DNA from: Parambassis ranga
Lineage: Eukaryota > Chordata > Actinopteri > Ambassidae
DNA length: 64,000 bases
Reading direction: 5' to 3'
Assembly: GCF_900634625.1 (NCBI RefSeq)
Contig: NC_041023.1
Coordinates: 9,525,196-9,589,195, forward strand
Shown: positions 1 to 11,982 of the stretch, in pieces
Position numbering within the stretch: the first letter of the stretch is position 1
Layout of the letters: each line of letters starts with the position of its first letter
Made by a program: the position numbers and the translations under genes
Notes under the pieces: model-generated
What the model saw: the letters and a program-made list of their open reading frames with translations, nothing else
Databases searched by the model: none
What the model was told of the DNA's origin: nothing

Positions 1-3000
1 GACTTAATTACCATTTGATTCAAAATGGGATGCGAGTGTTGGAGTCACTGTTTAAACAGCGCTTACCATTGTTAATCATGGATGATAAAACCACACCCTC
101 TCAGACCTGAGGAAGGAGGATAGCTGTAAAATACATTTACTTTGTTAGATGGTTATATGAAAGGTTAATACATTGTGTGCTGAACATGTTCTGCATTGAC
201 TTCCCAAGCTTTGTGCTAAGCTCAGCTATGGGGCTTATTTCATACTCAGTGTACAGACAGTGCTATAAATGACAGCACATAAATCTCTAAGGTTTTTTTT
301 TTACAATATGTTGGAGAATTTCCATTAAAACTATGTCAAACTTTAAGCCTCCAGTCCAGTTGTAACCTTTAAAAAGCCCCCCAAAAATAAGGCGTGAGAA
401 AATTTAACTCAGTCCCAACAAGTATGAAAGTAGAATTACTCTCAGAGTGGCAGTAGTATCAGAAGCACAAATGGTCACTTATCTGTCTGCCTCTCGGTCT
501 GATGAAATTCCCCTGTCTGCAAACACACAGTCAGATGATCTCTGTAAGTTGTGTAATGACAAACAAACATTAAAACACCCTATAATACCCCCCCCCCCCC
601 CACCCACCCACACACACACACACAAAAGCAGAGCTGAGGGCAAAAAAAAATAAAAGAATCAATAGTGAACACAGTTAGGTCACATCACCCTGTCCTCCAC
701 TGGTCTCCCTTTGCTCCTGTCTATTGCTGTGTCTAAACAGTCACATGTGTGTGTGACGGAACAAATCTGTGGCGTGCATAAGTCTGACATTTGACATCAA
801 CAGGTGTGAGAGAAGCACATGGAAAAAAGATAGAGGAGGGTGCGGGAGGAGGTGAAAGGTAAAAATCACTCAGCCTGAGCTCCTCCTGTTCTCTTCTTTG
901 CCTTTTTATTTTCTCCAACATTTGCGGCTGTGCAGATGTAGCATTTGTACGTGAATATACTATATTATATAATATATATCTAAATGCACACATATGCAGA
1001 TATTTTTTATATTCTGTCATTAAATACCAACAGTGCTACAATATTGTGACCAGCTAAAAAAAGAAGAAGAAGCTGTTCCCAGGCTGTCGAGGCTGGTGCA
1101 AATGTGTTTCAACATGTGTTTAAACATGTGGGTGTGTGTTTGATCTTTTGCAATCCTATGATATAGTTCTCTGGGATGCCACTGTGGTCATAAGTCACAT
1201 GAAGATGGATTTTCCCCAGTTGTCACAGGCATGACATTCCCTGCACATAAAGACTCACACATGCATGCTAACAGCTTGAGCCACACAGGCTGGAAAAAAA
1301 GTGTAAATTCAAGCACACCACATATTATTTGTTACTCGTGTAATGACCTCATCTATTGAGTTGAAATTAACAGTGCAGATAACAAAATCAATTTTTCTGG
1401 CTAGACTGCCAATGAGGCTGTCGACCACTGATTGTTGCCCCTATACAATCCAGATAAACCCTGCACAGCCTGTTTGGCCTTGACATGCAGGACTTTAGAC
1501 GAGCAGGCTTGTGTGTGTGTGTGTGTGTGCAAATATACACATGTACACGGAGCTGACATAAGCACAAAGCTAAAGGCTTAGGATTACTGCAACCCAGAAG
1601 AGCAAAAGGAAGAACAGCCATAAACCAAGGAATGTTGATATTTCTACCAGATTCCCAGAGCCTTGCTCTGCATCGTTATGTGACTGAATAGAACCGAATA
1701 AACATCTGGACGCTGCCACTCCCCTTTTCTAACAACACAGCCATTTGTTCATTCATTTGGTAGCCTCTCTCTCTACTTCTCTGCCTGTTTTCATTTCCGC
1801 CTCCTTAGCCCATATGGAGCAAGAGTAACAAGAAACTAATTACATGTATGGAGGGACAACTGCTTCACTAGTCTGCATCTGTTTACAGAGATTTAAGCAG
1901 AATCTGTTATTGTGCCCATAGTATGAAATCAATGGAAAATGCAATGCAAATCTTATTGTAGGTGACTTTAAATAAATAATTATTACTCTTGAAAGAACAT
2001 GTGGACTAATAAATAGACACAGTGATATGAACACAGGTGAAAACAGACAATCACAAAGGCGGGGGAAAAAAACACCAGGACAAGTAAATCTAACCACAAA
2101 GAACAACATAAAAAAGGAAATGTAACCAAAACAAACAGATCATATCAAGCTAAAGTAAAACTAATTAAAAACCTAATATATGCAGCATTACTGAAGAATT
2201 TGTTTGCCCTTATTGTTGCTAATAGTTTAACTCTGTGGGTGCTGCTGTGTGGCAGCAATAAGTGCATTAATGTGTTTATGTGTTCGTGTGCTGCGTTACC
2301 TCTGCTTCCACGCCTTAGATTGCATCTCTGGATTCGTTGTGTAAGTCCTCCAGCGAGTCAGCAGCATGTTTGAAAAGAGAAAAAACAGATTCAACAGTTA
2401 TTCAAGAACATTGTGTCAATCTGTCAATATTCCCCTCCCTCTTCTGTTGTGTGTTTTACAGACAGTTATTACATCAGTATCATACTACTGCAGGATTCTA
2501 CAACCGAGTAATGATTTGGATGGTAAGGTCTAAATATTGGGCTTTTTTTCTGCCTGTGTGCTGCTCCTTTCAGGATGGGAAGCTACAGCTGGTGCTTTTG
2601 CCTCCCCTGCTGGTGAAAACACCAGCAGTACACTGTGTGTGAATCTGCATTCAGGTGGTTCAGGCCACTGTTTCAACTGGCAGCACAACCCTAAAATCAC
2701 CACAACCATCATATTTACCTTGATAAAATGTTGTAAGATTCAGGTTTGACCACAAAATAGAATCTGTCTCATGTATTTGAGAACATATGTAATGCCCACA
2801 TGAAAACACAAAGCAATAATAAACATTGACTCTTTTCTTTCATCATAATGTTTAAAGCTTTAAGGCTTAATATTATGTCACTCCACCAACACTAGCTTCC
2901 AACAGTCTGCAATAAAACCTAATAAAAAAACATCATGTTTTACACAACAGCAGAAGAAAATGACAGAAATAAGGACAATAAACAGAGGAACAATCATCAG

Positions 3001-4080
3001 CATTGTTTCCACATACTTGTATGTCTCTGTGGTGAGTCCAGGATGAGGAGCCGGAATAGATGTTGTTGCTTCCTGATCCAATATCAACAGTATCCTTGGA
3101 GACAGAGCCATGGGGGGCACACAGTGTATTAAAAGATCAACTGGACGCAGTGTGAATGTGCTTATGTTTCAGTGTGTGTGTGAGGCAGAGTATTAGATTC
3201 CATCGGTGAAACTATGGCAACTGACTGAGCAGCTGCTTTCTCCGTTCTGTCAGTGTGATTTTTCACATTTCTTCAGGTCACTGTAAGGTTTTGTGTGGTT
3301 TTGTATTATTTCTCACTATATGTCCACCCTTTGGCTGCAACAGAAAGGACTTTTAACAATAGCAGTGAGGCTACAATAGACTAAAGAAATGTCCTCTATT
3401 GCTAATAATTTTGCAGTAAAAGGAGAGATAAATTCAATAACTTCATATGATACACATCAGTCAAATGAACTTTATATGCTTTAAAAATGTCAAGCAAAGT
3501 ATTTAAGTTGATTCAACATCTTTAAATATAGCAGCTCTTAGATATAAATGTTACAAATAAATAAAACTTAAATAAAAGTATTCTAGCAAAATGGGAAATG
3601 TGCACTTTAGTTAGATAATAGTAAAAATGTTAAATAACCTCCAATTCATGATCCAAACGTTGATCCAAATTATTTTAAATTAGTACATAGTGTAATTAAT
3701 CACATATTTGTTTGCAAATATGGTTTAATTTTAAAGCCTCCTAATGCCACCGTTTATATGAGGTAAGATTCTTACCTTTTATAAATGGTGGCATTAAGGT
3801 CGTATCTTCTTGACACTAATATCCAATTTCACTGTGTCAAAATAAGCTTTTATCTCAGAGCTGTGTCGAAGGAAAACGCCACATCAGTGTCAAGTTTTCA
3901 AAATAAAACACGATGTTTCCGGTCGGATTTTTGAAAGAGATCAGTGCTCAACGCCATCTTTGTGTTTATTTAAACGCAATAATAATGTCATAATAATCTA
4001 AAGTAGTTGAAATAACAGATTTATTAAACGTATTTGAATGTTCGGGAGGTACAACAGTACGGTAATCGATTATTAAAAAT
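1..4080. other. Gene-free flank, left of dclk3
   Basis: No open frame here resembles a known protein, and I found no exon flanked by good splice sites. The stretch holds AT-rich DNA, a poly-C/CA tract near 587-625 and a TG microsatellite near 1511-1528. It also holds a strong hairpin at 3742-3796, listed separately. The distal part may contain regulatory DNA for dclk3, but nothing specific is visible. Confidence 0.6.
3742..3796. repeat. 55-bp near-perfect hairpin
   Basis: Arm 3742-3767 is complementary to 3771-3796 over 26 positions, with two G-T wobbles and one mismatch. The loop is only 3 nt (ATT). Each arm carries the motif TAATGCCACC or its complement. It lies about 0.5 kb upstream of the first dclk3 coding exon. 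A foldback MITE remnant is the likeliest origin. The tiny loop argues against a normal miRNA precursor. Confidence 0.8.
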
Positions 4081-4084
4081 ATAG

Positions 4085-4326
4085 ATATATTTTATTTTGA
4101 CGGCCAACTCCCCCCGCTTCCGATGTCTCTTGTTCCTCGAGCCACTCAAACTTAACGTGTATCCATGGCAACCACAGTGGCTCCGGCTGCCGCGCCACAG
4201 CGCGTCCCGTCACTTTCCCAGGAAGCTAAGAGGCGAGAGTATGACAGCAGCACACTGGTGGATGAATGAAAGCAAATTAATGTCACATGTTTTTCGTAGT
4301 TAGTTCTGGTGTTTGTGTGTAAAGAC
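4085..4326 (+). promoter_or_regulatory. dclk3: dclk3 promoter / 5' UTR region
   Basis: This is a local rise in GC and CpG content between AT-rich flanks, immediately upstream of the proposed first coding exon. It holds an RFX X-box-like site at 4159-4172 (GTATCCATGGCAAC, one mismatch to GTNRCCNNRGYAAC). The transcription start is not resolvable from sequence; position and composition are the evidence. Confidence 0.5.
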
Positions 4327-7300
4327 ATGACGCCCTCACAGAAAGCCCGGTATGGACACGAAGCAGCGAGAAACACTAAATGGAAACAAGCAGGTGAGTC
4401 AGACTGAATGGATTTTTACAATTAAAATAACTTTTCTTGGTTTTACAATATACAAATGAAGTTGATGAGCTATAACTACATAAGTTTTTAAATATTGTAA
4501 ACATTTAAATATGAAGTTTTATGGGATATATTGGCGTTAGTAGGGATGATTATAGCTATTTATCCATCCACTGTACCCCCACCCTCCACACACACACACA
4601 CAGTATGAAAAGCCTGATTCAGTCTTCTGTGACTGGCCACAGCTGGTTCTTTATAAGATGTTTAAGGACATGTTGTTTTCTGTGTCCACTGTGAGCAGCT
4701 TTTGTGTGTGTCTGTGTTTTGGTGAAAGAGGGGGGGGGGGGGGGGGGGGGTTGGTCATGTTGGAGGTACAGGGTCTTGTTTCTGTCTGTTGTTCTGTGTC
4801 AGGACACAACAACAAAAAAGAAACAAAACCCCCCCACTGAGTAGATGGATAACGTCTCTCTGTCTCCCTCAGTGCCAGAAAGTGAAACGTCAAAGTTGCT
4901 GTGTGTCTTTCTAATGCTTCATCAATCATGTAGATTCAGCTGAGCCCTAACCAGGTCAGGCTAGCTTTTGTCGATGTGTGTGTGCGCATGTGTACACATG
5001 TGTGTGGGTTTTTAATGACTTAAGGAAGTCTAAATAATTTAACGGGCGGGGCAAGGTGCTTGAGGAATCTCAAATGGCCCTTGCACTCCATGTGATGGAA
5101 AACGCTCAAATCTGATCAGCCGGATTTGCTTTCACGCTCACGCGCATACGGCGCCACAAGGATGAGGAGACGGTTTTGTGTTACTTATGAGTTTTCCTTC
5201 GTAGACAAGTCTAGAAGAAGCCCACCACTGGTGCAATGACCTCAGCCTTCCCTCCTCCCTCTGCCTCAGCTCCTCCTCCTTTAAGGTGTCCTGGTAGGGC
5301 TCATCAGCCATGGCCAATCCTGCCTCACCCACAGGGACATGTCCACAGGTCGCACTTCCCTCCCCCGCCTCCTCACCTCCCACTCTTTCACACTCGCCAT
5401 GCAGAGGAGAGTGCAGAGCGGCCACATCTGGTCACAGTTGTCCGCCCCTGTGGTGAAAGTACACTACGAAAGGTGCGTTCAGTATTTCTATTAGCCTTTT
5501 AATACCATGTAACAAAGGAGGGATGAATAATACATTTTAGAAATGTGGTTTCTATCCCCACAAGGTGACAGTGCTGTTGAACCGCAGGGGTGTGGTGTCC
5601 TACGAGCAGCTGCTACTGGATATCTCTGAGGCTTTGGGATTCCCCCGTTGGCATAGAGCCAGGGTCACACGCCTGTACACAACACATGCACGAGAGGTAA
5701 GCTCCAACCCTGGCCAGATTCACTTCAAATGCAAAAATGCACAAATGGGCCCCTCTGAACCTCTGACAGTAACATACTGAGGTTGCTGAGGCTGTGGAGC
5801 ACGAAAAGCCCAAAAATGTATATGCTAATGAGCTTGCCTCTCTTTCTATTATAGGTTAAGGGTATATGTGATTTCTTCCGAGGTGAGGTGGCCTTCCTGG
5901 CTCTCGGTAAGGCTCGTCCCGAGTTAAGCAGTGTGCAGGAAGCTCTGGAGGAACTGTTTCCAGATCACTCACATTACCGGGCCGACGCACTGCGGGCCTG
6001 GGAGAAGAGACTGCGGCCAGCACCAGATAAAGCTGCTAAGGCTGACAGTGGATATAGTGAGGGGACGGACAATGGCAGGACCAACCAAGACACACATTCA
6101 GACGTCAATAATCACACCTGTGCTAACACATCTCCACCAACAGACAAACACCAACAAGAAAACTGTCATTCTGTCGCTCAGAAGCCTTATAAAAAGATTT
6201 CATCCAGAAAACCTGCTCACCTTCCCAACCATCTGCAGAGACTATGTGTGAGGGGTAGGGTCAAAGAGCGGCCACCTTCTGTAATTGGACCATTTAAGCA
6301 TGAGGAGGGTGTCAGCGACACAGATATTCTCTCTCCCACACTGTGTGAAAACTGTTTGGCGAGAAGGGTTAAATATCAGGGACCACAACAGATCAATGCA
6401 CTCTCTGGGAAGGTCCCTCTTCCTCCCGTGTCAAGAAAGCAAAAAGAAGGTATAGAGCAGGAAGTGAAAAAACTGGAGGTTTATGACAACTCCTCACCTC
6501 CTCAGCCAATCAGCAGAGATGAGGAGAAGAGCCTGGTACACAGTTTAAATACAGCTCCAGATGTGGGTGTAAAACACAGTGACACACAGCAAAGGGAAAC
6601 CTTCGACCTCCCCTCAGACGGCAGCGATGTCACCCTGTCTGACATTGAGCGTTGCTATGAATTCGGTCGTGTGGTTGGGGATGGGAACTTTGCGGTGGTG
6701 CAAGAGTGCCGCCGCCGTGACAGTGGCCAAACTCTTGCCATCAAGATAATCGAGCGCTCTAAGCTGATTGGTCGCGAGCACATGATGCAGAACGAGCTCA
6801 GCCTTCTGGGCAGTCTGTGTCATCCTCGCATCGTGCGGCTGTTGGCCCACCACCACACACATACACACTCCTACCTGGTGATGGAGCTGGTGAGTGGTGG
6901 TGATCTGTTTGAGGCCATCAGCAACAAGGGGAAGTTTTCGGAGCCCGAGGCAGGACTGATGGTGTCAGATGTGAGTGAAGCTCTGAATTACATTCACTGC
7001 AAGAGCATCGTCCACAGAGATCTCAAACCGGAGAACCTACTGGTGGGTAACAGACAATTAGTGTTGATCAGTGTTGTTTGTTGCATATTTACCTGTTTCG
7101 CCAAAAAATGGGAGCTAGAGAGACCTCCATCTTCTGGACAGCCCAGTCTACTCTGATTGGTCAGCTACATTAGCCTGAGCAGGGACTGTAGCTCTGCTTA
7201 AACTGGAGAGACACAGGGGAGAAGAGATTGAGAAAGCATTCTGTTGGACATAAAATTAGTGTGCATCCATCCCACTCTAACATACATTTAGAAATACCTA

Positions 7301-8548
7301 AAACATGTTACTGGCATACAGGTTGTGGTGTACAATGCATTTTGGATAACATCCTTCTCTCAGACTCCACCATCTAAAGTTTCTCTGTCTGTCTGTGTGG
7401 AAGACAAGTTGCCTCGGTTTTGAATGTTTATTTTTGTTCTCTTCTCTCAGATAGAGCAAGTTTCTGGTGGTATCTGCAGGCTTAAACTGGGGGATTTTGG
7501 TCTTGCCATGGTTGTAACAGAACCAGTTTTCACCATATGTGGCACACCCACGTATGTAGCCCCAGAGATTCTCTATGAGACAGGTGAGCTCTCTTCATGT
7601 CTTTTATATCTGACTTTCAGTTTCATGTTTTCTTTTACTTAAAGGATTTGTTTGTGGTTTATCCCTCAGGTTATGGTGTGGCGGTAGATGTGTGGGCTCT
7701 GGGTGTGATTCTCTATATTCTACTGTGTGGCTTTCCCCCATTTCGCAGTAGGGATCGTGACCAGGAAGAGTTATTTCAGCTAATAAAACAAGGACAGCTC
7801 CACTTCCCATTCCCTTACTGGGATACCATCTCAGAGGGTGAGATGATTGAAATATGCTGCATGTCACATACATAAAGCTTCACACATAAATACAACATCT
7901 GTTTTTTTTTCCTGTTTATAAGCAGAAGCTAGAAGACTGGTCAAAGCTCTGCTTCAGCCAGACACCACAATAAGGCTGACAGCAGAGCAGACCCTCTTGC
8001 ATCCCTGGGTGAAAGCCATGGCTTCGGTTTGCAGGCAGAGGGCGCTCACTGACAAAACTCAGGAGCTGAGGAGCACAGCAGATACTGGAGCAGAACCAGA
8101 AAGTGCCCTGAGAGCAACAGAATCCCCGACAGGCAAAACACCAGGCAGCAAGCGAGAACTCACACTCAGCAGACACAATGAGAGTCAACCTGACATGAAC
8201 ACAGGAGGAACACAAGATGAGAGCAAACTAATACAGTCAAAAGAGACACTGGTATCTCCACATATCAAAGAGCGAACGCCTTTAGAGGCAACATCTGGTC
8301 AACATAAAAAAACAGAGCCCACCCCCACAGAGCAGCACAGCAAGCAGGAAATACAGGATCTACATCCCAAACTGCCAAAAGGTGTAGAAACCAATCAGCT
8401 AGTTTCCTCTGCACCCCAACGTGAGCCTCCCTCCCACACACAATCAAAACAAAACAGCGAACCTACAGATCCACCATCTCTAAACCCAGCACAGCAGGGG
8501 CATTCAATGCATCACAATCCCTCATACCCAGCAACAGCTTCTCCATAA
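4327..8548 (+). CDS. dclk3: Doublecortin-like serine/threonine kinase 3
   Basis: Exons: 4327-4393, 5405-5472, 5565-5696, 5855-7042, 7451-7583, 7670-7837, 7926-8548. All boundaries are GT-AG and in phase, giving 792 aa. Residues of about 32-110 form one doublecortin (tubulin-binding) domain, containing VTVVRPCGEST, ALGFPRWHRAR and DFFRGEVAFLALG. A linker with a CENC motif follows, as in the mammalian protein (CEKC). The kinase domain (about 356-614) is intact: GDGNFAVV loop at 364-371, K386, HRDLKPEN from 476, DFG 500-502, APE 522-524, and the DCLK-type GYGVAVDVWALGVILY. The S/T/Q/E-rich tail (615-792) is longer than the human one I recall. The first two exons are the least certain: ATG 4327 splices in phase to an excellent pyrimidine-rich acceptor at 5404, but an in-frame ATG at 5236 could instead begin the second exon. 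Kinase and DCX identity are near certain. Confidence 0.9.
4730..4750. repeat. Poly-G tract (21 nt)
   Basis: An uninterrupted run of 21 G lies in dclk3 intron 1, just after a TG-rich stretch. It is a mononucleotide microsatellite whose length is likely to be polymorphic or inaccurately sequenced. Confidence 0.9.
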
Positions 8549-9640
8549 ACAGAGAATAATATCTGTCGTCCAAAACAACCCCGCTGACGACCACGTCAAA
8601 CCACACCACCATCACCTGACGTCATCGTCAGTCTCCTGTTTGTCTGTGTGATTAGATCAGGATCATCGCTTTCACTGTAACAGACAATTCAATTGATTTC
8701 TGAGCAGCTGAATCCTTGAATGACCTGCAGTTAAGGTGATTCACTCTCCTGGCGTGAATGTGGCCTGACTGATGAGACATACATCTTGTAAATGCATGGA
8801 ATCCATTTGTCCTGCAAACATCAATGAATCATGTGATGTGATTAAAGTATGTGTCCATCTAAGGACTGTTAGAGAAGAATGTAGGAAGGTACTGTGTGTA
8901 GTGTGTGTGTGGAACTACTGTGCAGTCATGCAAGTCATGTTTAAACTTATGGACATCATGTCTCTTCTCATTTTAGTAAAAGTCAATATCTAGATGTCTG
9001 TCCTGTTCTAACTCACAGTGTTCAGTATACAGTCATAAACTACAAAAACACCATCACTGTAATAGTCCTCATTGCATGTTTATTTGTAGATGTTTTGTTC
9101 TGGGTTGTCAACAAACTCCTGCCTCTTTGAAAACAAGCAGAGAATCCGCCATCTTTGGCTGTGTTTTAACAAATTACCTCGGTGTAAGATCTGGTAATGG
9201 GAGTTACACAACACTGAGGTGTGTGACCACATACCGCTACTGGGTAAATGGTGTGTGTACAGCTGAGGGTAGAATTGCTCCCTTGACATTCCACACAGGC
9301 CAAAAACAGGCATATCTCCCTAAGCAATGGGGAGTGGTTAGCCGTGTGACTCCCGATTGCAGACAGCTGACACTCTGACATCCTGCCCCACCCAACCCAA
9401 AGCACACAGAGGCACATAACCCCCCATCCATCATGTACACACATGTACCCCCTCCAGGCCTTTTAGGCCACATAAAGATAAAAAGGGTTATATGTGACCT
9501 AGTATCTGAGGCCAAGGAGGCTTCAATTGATCACCCTGTTCCCCTAGTTTAATTATTTATGCATCCTTAACATACACAAATGAACTCAAGGTCTATTGCA
9601 ACCAGTTGTACCACTCTAATAAACTTGCAGCCAGCAAACC
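8549..9640 (+). terminator. dclk3: dclk3 3' UTR and candidate poly(A) sites
   Basis: Untranslated DNA follows the dclk3 stop. A perfect CRE-type palindrome TGACGTCA lies at 8617-8624. Candidate poly(A) signals are an ATTAAA at about 8839 and an AATAAA at 9618-9623. Which one is used cannot be decided from sequence. Confidence 0.5.
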
Positions 9641-11080
9641 AGAGACCCAGAAACAGCTGTTTTTAGTTTTGTTAAAAGTTTTCAGCACAGTGTTGATAAT
9701 TAGTTAGATTGCTGCATTAAAAATGACCTTTGACCTTCAACTTATACTCAATGTCATACTTTAAGCTACAGAAACTGCTACAGAATCATTCTGTTCGACC
9801 ACATTTCAACTTGTGTTTAACTATTTTTTAAACTATTTTAACTATTTGAATGATTCAACAATTTCTAAAATGATTTTTGCATTAAAGTGAATGGAGGAGC
9901 CCTTTCAACCCATTCAACTTTAAAGGGCTAAAACTCTGCGATAGTTTAACTGACAGACACCATTCAACTTTAAAACACAAAATGTTCAACTACTACTAAC
10001 TACTATTTTATTCAAATGTTGGCCATCTTGATTGGTCTTTGAACTGGAAGTAGTTTGTCAATCAAGTATTTTTGGGCTGCCTCAAAGTTTAACATTAGTG
10101 TGTATTGGGTGGAATGTTGAGAGCCAGAGTGGGTGGAATCTTCAGCAGAGTGGAGAGAGGCTGAGGAGATGCCTAAAAAAAATCTCTCTAACCTGCGCTC
10201 AGGCCTGCACCTTCCATCTAACTGGGATCATTTTTATATCAGTTCGAAGGAACTCTTGTTATTCTTCATTCTTCTATTAAGACATAATGTAAAACCAAAA
10301 ACAGAGAAGCAGAGCAACCATATTTTCTAACTCGCTGAAAATTCCACATCTTTGACATCATAAACATAAAAATGATACTGTGTTGTAGAGCAACATCTTG
10401 TGATTCTGACGGTGTCCATATTTTTTCTCTGAAGGCTTCGGTTTGGATAAAAACAGTAATTGTTCGGAGGGTGCAACCCTTATTAAAATACATAGGATTT
10501 GCCCTGACATGAGTAAAAGGAGTTTAACAGTCACCTATGTCTCCAACTTAGACAGGCAGGGCTGTTACCATGGTGACAGGCTAACACACGAGAAGCTAAC
10601 AAAGCAGCCATATTTGTAGTCTTTATCAGACTTTAAGCATTATATTTGTCATATGGATCATCCTTCAGCTGTATACTACTTTTCCACATTCAAATCACAC
10701 AGCCTGAGCTTCTTTAAGGTCAGTGACTTTTACTGTTTATGTCTTCAGCAGTGTCTGTTTCATATCTTCCTAATATTCAAAGATTTTCTACTTTTCAAAA
10801 TAAGAGCTTCATCTTTTTAAATTCTTAACCGTGTTTGAGCAAATTAAATTCAGATTGCAGATTCTTCAGCAATTCAGAGCAATCCTTCACATCAGCATTT
10901 AAAGCAAGGCTTCAGCTGCAGCAATCAAACTTGCATTTTCTTCAGGAAATGCTTTTTCTAGTGTTATTACGGTGTTATAACACATAGATGTAACTCATTA
11001 ACAGCCAGACTGTTTAAAGTATAGTGGAGTAGCCTACATTTGTCGCATATCAGGTTTTGGTCACCTTTCAAGTCCTGCCA
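9640..11080. other. dclk3-zftraf1 intergenic DNA with degenerate repeat and X-box
   Basis: No gene was recognised. Positions 9790-10075 are low-complexity, with repeated TTCAAC and TTTAAC words; CATTCAACTTTAAA occurs at about 9909 and again at about 9960. This looks like an old interspersed or tandem repeat. A near-ideal RFX X-box, GTTACCATGGTGAC, sits at 10564-10577 and matches GTNRCCNNRGYAAC on the minus strand. Confidence 0.55.
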
Positions 11081-11089
11081 TACACTGAC

Positions 11090-11982
11090 CCGCAGGTGCT
11101 TACTACGCATGCGCCTATAAAAACTCTTTAAATACCCCAAGTCATCTGCCACAACAAAACATTCCGCTGTCAGCCAATGCACGGCTGTGTGTGAAGTAGT
11201 TACTGGCGAACATAGGCCCTCACAGAAACAGGCAACATATTTACTTGTAAATCTACAACTTCTATTAGCTGCTCCGATCGAGAACCTGCTTGACTAATAG
11301 CGAGATTGACCCGGAGTCGTAAGAGGCTGTGCAGGGTGAAGTCGGGGGAGACGGACAGGAAAAAAACAAAGATGGCTGTGTAGCCAGAGAGACAAGTCCC
11401 AACAGAACTGTCTCTAACCGCGGCTTTAATCACCGACACGTCCCGTGGGTCCCGTGGACAGCCAGCCGGCACCGGAGCAGGGACGCAGGGAGCAGCCGAG
11501 CTGGGCCGCTGGTGCACATCGGTGTAATCTGCTGTCATTGCGAATAACGGCGTCGAGAGTGCAACAACAGCTGAGAGAGCCCGAGTTGTTTTTGTTCTGC
11601 CTGGGCAAAGGGAGAGGACTGCTGTGTTTTTGTCAACGTAGCTAGCCGCATAGTCCGCTAGCCTCACTGTAAGTCAACAAAACTAGTCAACATCTCCTTT
11701 ACCAGATAGTCATAGTTACAATTTGCACATGATCTCGTTATTACACAACCATTGGCTTGTTAAAATCCAAGTTCGTATGAGTAGGGAAGCATTAATAATA
11801 AGTTAGCCTGCATTCCTTCCTGACAGCCTGCTTCCAAAACGTTAGCCTAGCCGCCGTTAGCTTGCTGTCAGCTGACCGTTAGCTTGACAGGTTGTAAGCT
11901 AGCCCTGAGCTAACCTGCTAATATTTCGGGCTCAGCCTTGTCGGGGCAGGTTCATATTAGACATTTGAAGACAGCCGTCGCC
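11090..11982 (+). promoter_or_regulatory. zftraf1: zftraf1 promoter and non-coding first exon
   Basis: An NRF1-like GCATGCGC at 11107-11114 is followed at once by TATAAAA (11116-11122). CpG-rich DNA then continues past the start codon. A good splice donor follows CTCACT at 11668 (gtaagt), which suggests a 5' UTR exon ending there and a second exon that carries the ATG at 11983. GTTAGC/GCTAAC hexamers cluster at 11841-11914 (see findings). The transcription start itself is inferred. Confidence 0.6.

Noticed and set aside
5236..5404. ATG at 5236 as the dclk3 start codon
   Set aside because: Open and in frame, but the 5' part is a proline-rich reading of a long pyrimidine tract that ends in an excellent acceptor (CATGCAG at 5404). 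The spliced model from 4327 fits in phase. Kept as an alternative.
11200..11667. 155-codon minus-strand frame opposite the zftraf1 first exon
   Set aside because: It lies in the CpG-rich antisense of the zftraf1 promoter and 5' UTR. GC-rich DNA keeps frames open by chance, and the product resembles nothing known.
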